This document shows, in pieces, positions 13,713 through 19,704 of a stretch of DNA of 19,704 bases. A model generated the notes under the pieces. That model searched no databases. It was not told the DNA's origin and saw nothing but the letters and a program-made list of their open reading frames with translations. The DNA comes from Claveliimonas sp963592205 (GTDB lineage Bacteria > Bacillota > Clostridia > Lachnospirales > Lachnospiraceae), in the NCBI GenBank assembly GCA_963592205.1, contig CAVAVU010000079.1:1-19704 (forward strand), given 5' to 3'. The position numbers and the translations under genes are program-made. The stretch's first letter is position 1. Every line of letters begins with the position of its first letter.

Positions 13713-14300
13713 ATGTATCACTACTATATGTTCAACAAACCATTTGGCTGTGTCTGTGCCAGACGAGATGACCGTTATCCTACTGTCATGGATTATTTTG
13801 CAGATCTTGAGAATCCTGATCTGTCTCCTGTGGGACGTCTGGACCGGGCCACCGAAGGACTACTTCTTGTCACGGATGATGGCGTGTTTAATCAAAAGCT
13901 GACACATCCGTCTTATAAAAAAGAAAAGACCTACCTGTTCACAGCAATGGGAAGGCTGTCAGAGGAAGATCTCTATGCATTGGAACACGGTGTGCAATTA
14001 AATGGAAGCGACAGACTGACTGCTCCTGCACGAGTGAGAATCACTGGCACGAGTGTATTAAAAGATGTCCTGCCCACACTCCATCCGGAGATTCAGACCG
14101 CAAGCTGCCACAACCGCCCGGAACATCCGATTGTCTTTGGCGAGATTACCGTCACGGAAGGGAAAAAACATCAGGTGCGAAGGATGCTCAAAGCTGTGGG
14201 CTGCTGTATTATCGCACTGAAACGGATCTCTATGGGAGATTTTACATTAGATGAAGCACTCGCACCGGGCGAGTTCAAAGAAATATTCCCGGAATTTTAA
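13713..14300 (+). CDS. rRNA pseudouridine synthase, RsuA/RluE type without S4 domain
   Basis: A 195-aa enzyme that isomerises a uridine in rRNA. The catalytic motif VGRLDRATEGLLLVT places the essential aspartate at Asp44, and the motif GKKHQVRRMLKAVG is typical of the RsuA/RluB/E/F branch. There is no N-terminal S4 RNA-binding domain, as in E. coli RluE; the exact rRNA site cannot be told from sequence. ATG 13713 follows GGAGG. It is monocistronic, with its own promoter and a 10-bp hairpin right after the stop. Confidence 0.92.
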   Translation: MYHYYMFNKPFGCVCARRDDRYPTVMDYFADLENPDLSPVGRLDRATEGLLLVTDDGVFNQKLTHPSYKKEKTYLFTAMGRLSEEDLYALEHGVQLNGSDRLTAPARVRITGTSVLKDVLPTLHPEIQTASCHNRPEHPIVFGEITVTEGKKHQVRRMLKAVGCCIIALKRISMGDFTLDEALAPGEFKEIFPEF

Positions 14301-14326
14301 AAGGAGTCGCTCGCCTGCGACTCCTT
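14301..14326. terminator. Perfect 10-bp hairpin between convergent genes
   Basis: AAGGAGTCGC (14301-14310), loop of 6, GCGACTCCTT (14317-14326). On the minus strand it ends in TTTTAAAATT, so it can terminate the TRAP operon; on the plus strand the U-tract is poor but it directly follows the stop of the pseudouridine synthase. Confidence 0.8.
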
Positions 14327-14336
14327 CTGAGTTTCA

Positions 14337-14454
14337 TATGATGCCTACGGATCAAGCATCTCATCTATGAACTATGATGCCAACGGATTGTTTCGTGCTT
14401 CCGCACTCCCACAATCCTCCCCACCATTCGCATATCGTGGGATTATCATCCCAC
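14337..14454. repeat. Palindrome-rich intergenic element
   Basis: The stretch holds an imperfect 16-bp direct repeat (TATGATGCC, T or A, ACGGAT at 14337-14352 and 14373-14388). A compound hairpin follows: GGATTGT/ACAATCC (14385-14391, 14411-14417) around GTGC/GCAC. A 7-bp hairpin, GTGGGAT/ATCCCAC (14437-14443, 14448-14454), is followed by TTTT. No ORF is evident. It looks like a dispersed palindromic intergenic repeat. Confidence 0.55.
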
Positions 14455-14479
14455 TTTTAGGCTCATGTTGGGGCGGGTC

Positions 14480-15496
14480 TCAATTCATATACCTATCATA
14501 TATCTCTTTATCTATTGATTGTTCGATTTCTTTATATACACCCTGAGAACGCTCACGCATTTCATTTCTGGTTTCCTCAGAAAGTGTAATAATCTGCGTG
14601 CCGCTCTCTTCAATCGTAGCAATACGATCAGCGATACGTGCATCCGACTGTTCCCTTGCGTAAGCCGCTGCGATTTCAGCAGCTTCTGTCATGATGTCCT
14701 GTTCCTCCTTTGAGAAATCCTGGAAGAAATCATCATTTACAATCAGGGAAATGAGATGTGGCAGATGGTTAGTCTCAACCACGTAATCCTGCTGTTCGTA
14801 CAGTTTGTTGGACACGATAACTTCATACGGATTCTCCTGCGCATCGATCGTATGCTGCTGAAGTCCGATATAGACTTCGCTGAAGCTCATCGGCGCCGGA
14901 TTGGCACCTAATGCTTTCCAGAAATCAAGATGGTAACTGTTCTCCATCGTTCGGATCTTCTGACCTTTAAAATCATCGATGCTGTTCACCGCTTTATTTG
15001 TACTCATAACACGGAATCCCTGATCTGCAAATCCCAGCAGATGATATCCTCCATCTGTGTAGACCTGGCTGATTGCCTGATAGAACTCAGGATCATCAAT
15101 CTTCTCCCGGCATTCATCGAGAGTATCAAATACACACGGCAGGTCAAATACTGCAAGATCCGGCATGAACGATACCTGCGGTGCTGTATTCTGTACAACA
15201 AACGGGATATCGCCATCTGCGCAACTCTCCAGCAGATCTCTGTCACCGCCAAGTGTCGAGTTTGGATAGACCTGAATCTTCATTTTCCCATCACTTAACC
15301 GGTCGACTTCCTCCGCAAAACGTTCCGCATAAATCTGTGTAACCGTATCATCCGGGCTCGCTGTTGCAAGTGGCCATGCGTAACGCTGTACTTCTTCGTC
15401 AGCTGATTGTCCGCATGCAGACAAAACCATACTGCTGAGAAGCAATAATGTCACAATAGAGGAAATCAGTCGTTTTTTGCTTTTTTTCAATAACAT
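14480..15496 (-). CDS. TRAP transporter substrate-binding lipoprotein (DctP)
   Basis: An extracytoplasmic solute receptor for a TRAP transporter. The product is 338 aa from ATG 15496, which follows GGAGGG by 6 nt; the start 8 codons further up has no such site. It has a basic start, a hydrophobic segment and lipobox LSAC with Cys28, so it is probably lipid-anchored, as expected in a Gram-positive. The ligand-binding core contains GQKIRTMENSYHLDFWKALGANP and AQENPYEV, placing the carboxylate-binding arginine in the usual spot and suggesting an organic acid ligand. It is the last gene of the operon, 11 nt after DctM. Confidence 0.94.
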   Translation of the reverse strand: MLLKKSKKRLISSIVTLLLLSSMVLSACGQSADEEVQRYAWPLATASPDDTVTQIYAERFAEEVDRLSDGKMKIQVYPNSTLGGDRDLLESCADGDIPFVVQNTAPQVSFMPDLAVFDLPCVFDTLDECREKIDDPEFYQAISQVYTDGGYHLLGFADQGFRVMSTNKAVNSIDDFKGQKIRTMENSYHLDFWKALGANPAPMSFSEVYIGLQQHTIDAQENPYEVIVSNKLYEQQDYVVETNHLPHLISLIVNDDFFQDFSKEEQDIMTEAAEIAAAYAREQSDARIADRIATIEESGTQIITLSEETRNEMRERSQGVYKEIEQSIDKEIYDRYMN

Positions 15497-15507
15497 CCTT
15501 TTCCCTC

Positions 15508-16797
15508 CTAAACCAGACACAGCGACACGGCCGGAACAAATGTAATCAGTAACAGTGCCAGAATAAAAAATGCGATCATTGGCATAGCCTTCGATGCAAT
15601 ATCCATGACCGGCACATCCGTAAGCGAGCTGGCAACAAATAAGTTCACTCCGATCGGCGGTGTAACGAAACCAATCGCAAGATTGACAACCATAATCACA
15701 CCAAACTGGATCGGATCCATGCCGATTGCTTCGACAATCGGAAGCAGAATCGGTGTCAGAATCAGAATCGCCGGTGTAGTATCCATCACCATTCCCACGA
15801 TCAGCAGGAACACATTGATAATCAGCAGGATTGCAATACTGCTGTGGAAATTATTCATAATAAATGTGCTGACAGTCTGCGGCACCTGCATTAATGTAAG
15901 CACCTTTGAAAATGCAGATGATGTCGCCAGGATAAACAGGATTGGTGTAAATGTCCTTGCCGCTTCTGCAAAGATTCCCCATATATCCTTTATTTTAATG
16001 CTCTTATACACAAACAGGCTGCTGATCAGTGCATAAAATACGGAGATTACAGCAGCCTCAGTCGGCGATGCAATACCGGAATAAATACATCCGAGAATGA
16101 TGATCGGACTCAGCAGTGCAAAGAAGCTTTCTTTTAATACATTAACAAATCCTTTGTCATGAAGCACCTTTGTTGCAGCATGGATCCGCTCTTTATCTTC
16201 TCCATGGCGTTTACAATAATAGATCGAATAACACATTAGCAACAGTCCGATGATCAGTCCCGGAATGACTCCTGCAATAAACAGGCTGCTGACCGATGCG
16301 CCCGATGCCATGCCATACATGATAAACGGAATACTCGGTGGAATAATAACACCCAGTCCTCCGGCAACCGCAACAATGGAACAGGCAAATGTAAGATCAT
16401 ACCCAAGGCTTGTCAGGATCGGAATAGTCATGCTGCCGACTGCGGCAACCGTTGCCGGTCCTGAACCTGAGATTGCACCATAGAACAAGCAGGTAATGAC
16501 AACCGCGCACGGCATGCCTGCTGTTCTGTTTCCTAAAAAGTAAGCAAATACATCAAATAATTTTTTTGAAATACCACCCTTTGCCATGATGATTCCCGAC
16601 AACACGAACATCGGGACTGCAAGGAGTGGAAAGGAATCCAATCCTCCGAACATGGCACGGATCAGATATTTGGCGCCAACGGTAAATGACGGATCGAATA
16701 CAGATGGAAGAACCGCAGTAATTCCAAGTGTGATGGATACTGGAATTGCAATAACCAGTCCGATTACAAATATGATAAATAAAACAGCAACTGGCAT
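15508..16797 (-). CDS. TRAP transporter large permease (DctM)
   Basis: The 429-aa ion-coupled membrane subunit with about twelve to thirteen hydrophobic segments, beginning MPVAVLFIIFVIGL. Family features include PVFVLSGIIMA-like and GLGVIIPPSIPFIMYG segments and the conserved IGFVTPPIGVNLFVASS near the end. It normally couples Na+ flow to uptake of the acid captured by DctP. The ATG follows GGAGGAAGTG, and the gene abuts dctQ with no gap. Length and motifs are normal. Confidence 0.96.
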   Translation of the reverse strand: MPVAVLFIIFVIGLVIAIPVSITLGITAVLPSVFDPSFTVGAKYLIRAMFGGLDSFPLLAVPMFVLSGIIMAKGGISKKLFDVFAYFLGNRTAGMPCAVVITCLFYGAISGSGPATVAAVGSMTIPILTSLGYDLTFACSIVAVAGGLGVIIPPSIPFIMYGMASGASVSSLFIAGVIPGLIIGLLLMCYSIYYCKRHGEDKERIHAATKVLHDKGFVNVLKESFFALLSPIIILGCIYSGIASPTEAAVISVFYALISSLFVYKSIKIKDIWGIFAEAARTFTPILFILATSSAFSKVLTLMQVPQTVSTFIMNNFHSSIAILLIINVFLLIVGMVMDTTPAILILTPILLPIVEAIGMDPIQFGVIMVVNLAIGFVTPPIGVNLFVASSLTDVPVMDIASKAMPMIAFFILALLLITFVPAVSLCLV

Positions 16798-17397
16798 TTA
16801 CACTTCCTCCTTTGTACGTTTTCTATTGCCGCCGGCATCTGCAGATGCCTCCTCCGTATTCGCTTCAATAAACGATTCCGGAGTATTCCGCTCTGGATGA
16901 GCAGGGTCGAATACATTTTCTCCGCGTGCAACCCGGAATTCGATGATCCAGCGCTGTATGATCCGGAACGTAACAAGAACAAATGATACGAACGGAGCCG
17001 CCTGTACATAGTACATCGGAATCTGACACGCAGGAGACAGCTGCCCATTCTGGACAGCTGACATCATGTAAGAGAACGCAAATGGAATCATATATATGAA
17101 GAAAATCAACTCAAAGGTATGATTCACCAGCTTAAAAAGTGCTTTTCCTTTTCTCGGAAAGATCGCAACAAACTGTTCAATTTTAATAGAAAGACATTTT
17201 TTACTGCAATAACTGACACTTAAAAATCCACACCATATAAACAGATACCGGGTCAGCTCTTCCGACCAGGAAAGCGACATTCCTAACGCATAACGCGAAA
17301 ATATCTGTACAGCCATTATGACCGTCATCCCGATCAGCAGGATGATGATCAGAAATTCCTCAAGATTAGCATCAAGCCAGTGAAGTACTTTTCTCAT
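16798..17397 (-). CDS. TRAP transporter small permease (DctQ)
   Basis: A 199-aa membrane protein with four hydrophobic segments (about 14-34, 47-64, 90-112, 128-148) and the conserved FSRYALGMSLSWSEELTRYLFIWCGFL signature, in shorter pieces RYALGMSLSW and SEELTRYLF. It pairs with DctM. The C-terminus is an unusually long charged tail of about 45 residues (PERNTPESFIEANTEE...). It is 30 nt after aroD and immediately before dctM. Confidence 0.95.
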   Translation of the reverse strand: MRKVLHWLDANLEEFLIIILLIGMTVIMAVQIFSRYALGMSLSWSEELTRYLFIWCGFLSVSYCSKKCLSIKIEQFVAIFPRKGKALFKLVNHTFELIFFIYMIPFAFSYMMSAVQNGQLSPACQIPMYYVQAAPFVSFVLVTFRIIQRWIIEFRVARGENVFDPAHPERNTPESFIEANTEEASADAGGNRKRTKEEV

Positions 17398-17427
17398 TTG
17401 GTTCCCCTTTCAGATCCTGACAGCAGA

Positions 17428-18189
17428 TTATAATGCATTGTGAAGCAGACCAAGAACTGTGCTTAAGTCATTAATACCCATCTGTCCAGGAGCAGATGCT
17501 TTCTTAGCAGCTCCGAATGTAAGTGCAGAGCCAAATACTTCACCACACAGACGGCTGATCACACCGGTTCCTGCCATAGACATAGTGATGATCGGTCTGT
17601 CTGCATATGTGCTTGACATTTCCTCTGTAGCAGCAAGAAGTGTGAGCACATCTTTTTTATTCTGCGGCATAACTGCGATCTTCGGAATATCTGCACCCAG
17701 ATCCTGCATTTTTCTAAGACGGGACACGATATCATCCTTGTCCGGTGTCTTAAAGAAATCATGATTAGACGCTACAACCTTCACGCCTGCTGCATGAGCA
17801 CCCTCGATGATCTGTTTCACGATCTCGTCACCTGTAAATACTTCTACATCTACAAGATCAACATATCCGGACTGTGCTGCTTTGATATTTAACTCAGCAT
17901 ATGCAGCATCCTCGATTGCCTTTTCGCCGCCTTCTTTGGAAGTACGGAATGTCATAAGGATCGGAGTCTCGCCCAGCGCTTCGCGCAGATCCTTCAATAC
18001 ATCTAACACTTTGTCAAATTCAAATACATTCTCGAACCAGTCTACACGCCATTCCACAACGTCAACCGGAATCGAATCAAATGATTTTGCTTCTGCGATA
18101 ATCTCTTCTTTTGTAACACCAACGATTGGTACACAGATCTTTGGAACTCCTGCTCCGATCTCAACATTTCTTACCTTTACTGTATTCAT
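17428..18189 (-). CDS. aroD: 3-dehydroquinate dehydratase, type I
   Basis: A Schiff-base enzyme that dehydrates 3-dehydroquinate to 3-dehydroshikimate. The 253 aa align without gaps to the Salmonella numbering: Glu46/Arg48 (EWRVD), Arg82 (FRT), His143 (SNHDFF), Lys170 (PKIAVMP, the Schiff-base lysine), Arg213 (SRLCGE) and Gln236. All active-site residues are present. The start has AAAGGAG upstream. It sits in a transport operon rather than with other aro biosynthesis genes, suggesting a catabolic or salvage role in quinate/shikimate use; that is inferred from neighbours only. Confidence 0.97.
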   Translation of the reverse strand: MNTVKVRNVEIGAGVPKICVPIVGVTKEEIIAEAKSFDSIPVDVVEWRVDWFENVFEFDKVLDVLKDLREALGETPILMTFRTSKEGGEKAIEDAAYAELNIKAAQSGYVDLVDVEVFTGDEIVKQIIEGAHAAGVKVVASNHDFFKTPDKDDIVSRLRKMQDLGADIPKIAVMPQNKKDVLTLLAATEEMSSTYADRPIITMSMAGTGVISRLCGEVFGSALTFGAAKKASAPGQMGINDLSTVLGLLHNAL

Positions 18190-18220
18190 AATCTATCTCC
18201 TTTTACATGATTTCATTATA

Positions 18221-19429
18221 CTATTCAGTTTCTGCTAATTCCACCATTTTTGCGTATCTGATATTTACGAAGAATCCAAGCAGTACACCGATTGCTGTCA
18301 GCACGATGTTCATTGTCATAACGCCTGATGGTGACATTTTAGCAGCTGCTGTAAGGATTGTATAGTTACAAAGTGAAGATGCGATCATAACCAGTGCTGT
18401 AACGGTTCCTTTGATCTTAGGGAAAAGCATGTTACAAACAGATGTAGCGATCTGAAGAAGTCCGCCGGCACCAGCCCATCCGATCACGAATGCACCAACT
18501 ATGCAAAGTGTCTGACTCTTTCCAATAAGTACAAGGATCATTGTTACCAGACAGATTACCGGATATGCAACGATAAAACGCACATCTTTGATCTTACGTG
18601 TCAGGATTGCTGTTACGATCAGTGCAAGCATTGTTCCCATTGAATAGTATGTCTGCATGATAGACGGATCAGCCCAGCCTACAACGTCTCTTGCGAAGTT
18701 CTGTGCACAGTTCAGCCATAACTGGAATGTACCTGTACATGTGAATCCGATCAGGATCATTGCAATTGACTCGATAGAGAAATGTGTCTTCTTCAGGCTT
18801 TCGATCAGGCCTTCTTTTTTCTCTTTCTTTGCATCTGAATCCGGCATTGGAGCGAACAGAATAAGTACCAGTAACACAATGTAAGCAATACCACAGATGT
18901 AGAACAGTGTATTATAAGATGTAAGACCTGTTGCTGTTGTAGCTACAGTAGCTCCAAGTACGAATGGAAGCAGCATCTGAGAGATTGCGATGAAGAATTT
19001 AATTCCCATTGTAGCAACGCCCGGTGCGCTGTAGATGATCTCTGTAACAGCAGGGTAGATTCCTGTATCAAGGAATGAGTTAGCAATACCACCAACAATT
19101 GCACATACGTATGCGATCTGGTATCCGCCGTGTGCGCCTGCGTTAAATGCAAATGCAAGACCGATCAGGTAAATTGCATAAGATGCACCACCGATAGCAA
19201 CTGAGATGCGACGTCCAAGTTTGTCAGATAACGGTCCGGCAAATGGAAGTGCGATCAGACGTCCAAGTCCTAATGCTGCTGAAATAGCAGTGATTGCCAT
19301 TGCTTCTACTCCCCAGCTTGCTGCGAGAGCCTCTTTGATAACTGCCTGTCCAAGAATTGAACAGCCTACGCCGTGAATGAAATAATTTAAGTACAAAATC
19401 AATGCGCTTGGTAAATATTTCTTGTTCAT
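18221..19429 (-). CDS. MFS transporter, putative quinate/shikimate-type
   Basis: A 402-aa secondary transporter with twelve predicted membrane segments. The motif-A loop is GPLSDKLGRR (after helix 2), and a charged central loop (DSDAKKEKKEG) lies between helices 6 and 7. The start at ATG 19429 (MNKKYLPSALILYLNY) is preferred to one 25 codons upstream, whose extra sequence is a charged stretch atypical of the family. The ribosome site AAGGGAAA is 5 nt before. It is the first gene of the operon MFS-aroD-dctQ-dctM-dctP, so its substrate is probably a related acid. The exact substrate cannot be read. Confidence 0.85.
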   Translation of the reverse strand: MNKKYLPSALILYLNYFIHGVGCSILGQAVIKEALAASWGVEAMAITAISAALGLGRLIALPFAGPLSDKLGRRISVAIGGASYAIYLIGLAFAFNAGAHGGYQIAYVCAIVGGIANSFLDTGIYPAVTEIIYSAPGVATMGIKFFIAISQMLLPFVLGATVATTATGLTSYNTLFYICGIAYIVLLVLILFAPMPDSDAKKEKKEGLIESLKKTHFSIESIAMILIGFTCTGTFQLWLNCAQNFARDVVGWADPSIMQTYYSMGTMLALIVTAILTRKIKDVRFIVAYPVICLVTMILVLIGKSQTLCIVGAFVIGWAGAGGLLQIATSVCNMLFPKIKGTVTALVMIASSLCNYTILTAAAKMSPSGVMTMNIVLTAIGVLLGFFVNIRYAKMVELAETE

Positions 19430-19501
19430 GTTTGTTTCCCTTTCTTTTCTCTTTTCCCTTTTCTGTGGATCCTGTTTCGTCACAAACAGAAGAATTCCCT
19501 T

Positions 19502-19527
19502 CATATCGTTAAAAAATCAACGATATG
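19502..19527. promoter_or_regulatory. Perfect inverted repeat upstream of the MFS operon
   Basis: CATATCGTT (19502-19510) and AACGATATG (19519-19527) are perfect 9-bp complements around an 8-bp AT spacer, about 75 bp upstream of the MFS start. It is a likely operator of a substrate-responsive regulator (for example LysR-type) encoded beyond the right edge. Confidence 0.65.
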
Positions 19528-19547
19528 TTTGACTATATTCTAACAAT

Positions 19548-19613
19548 ATCTATATGTTATTTCCAATGCTAATAATCTCAAAAATTGATGCATTTAGGCT
19601 ATCAATATGTTAT
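19548..19613. repeat. Direct repeat ATC(T/A)ATATGTTAT
   Basis: Thirteen-base copies at 19548-19560 and 19601-19613 differ at one base and are 53 bp apart (about five helical turns). A third ATATGTT is in the right arm of the inverted repeat, near 19523. No gene is visible in 19430-19704; the region holds these operator-like repeats and AT-rich promoter-like DNA. Confidence 0.5.
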
Positions 19614-19704
19614 GGTGAATTATAATAAAGAAAATAGCTCATTATACGTTTAGAGATGAGCAAAACGCATTGATTTAAACACAAGATTCGGCAGTTGGTT
19701 ACTG

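Overview
The window looks like a chromosomal segment of a spore-forming, low-to-mid GC Firmicute of class Clostridia, most likely a gut Lachnospiraceae. The reasons are a clear SpoIIID gene, a DUF4317 gene, a VanRS-type two-component pair, strong AGGAGG-type ribosome binding sites, and Lachnospiraceae-like GMP synthase, MgtE and nucleoside-salvage proteins. The genus is not determinable by eye.

Layout. Bases 1-1618: guaA (GMP synthase, minus). Bases 1684-2138: back-to-back promoters for guaA and for a Mg2+-sensing M-box riboswitch with its expression platform. Bases 2139-3479: mgtE (plus), preceded by a possible acidic leader ORF. Bases 3466-3747: spoIIID (minus), converging on mgtE with a 14-bp overlap. 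Its Shine-Dalgarno lies in an 11-bp hairpin that is also the first visible terminator for mgtE transcription. Bases 3832-5337: an AlbA_2/ATPase-type regulator carrying a nested tandem repeat. Bases 5479-8156: a minus-strand operon of a DUF975 membrane protein, an OmpR-type response regulator and a histidine kinase, with an OmpR-type direct repeat just upstream of its promoter. Bases 8316-9407: an AT-rich accessory cassette. It holds a 175-aa protein that I place tentatively among BECR-type nuclease toxins seen in phage and polymorphic-toxin proteins, a divergent Xre-type regulator, two near-identical palindromic operators between them, and a probable small RNA gene running antisense into the toxin 3' end.

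Bases 9528-10589: a zinc-site URO-D superfamily (MtaA/CmuA-like) methyltransferase. Bases 10659-13584: a minus-strand nucleoside catabolism operon, udp (broken by two internal deletions), cdd, deoB, then a short DUF4317 protein. Bases 13713-14300: an RluE/RsuA-type pseudouridine synthase (plus). Bases 14301-14479: an intergenic stretch packed with palindromes. Bases 14480-19429: a minus-strand operon of an MFS transporter, a type I 3-dehydroquinate dehydratase, and a complete TRAP transporter (DctQ, DctM, DctP). This suggests uptake and use of quinate, shikimate or a related acid. Bases 19430-19704: its operator-like upstream region.

The most novel signals are (i) the toxin/Xre/antisense-RNA cassette at 8316-9407, and (ii) the mgtE-spoIIID arrangement, in which a Mg2+ riboswitch would control an RNA antisense to the whole of spoIIID. 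All regulatory interpretations are read from sequence and are unverified.
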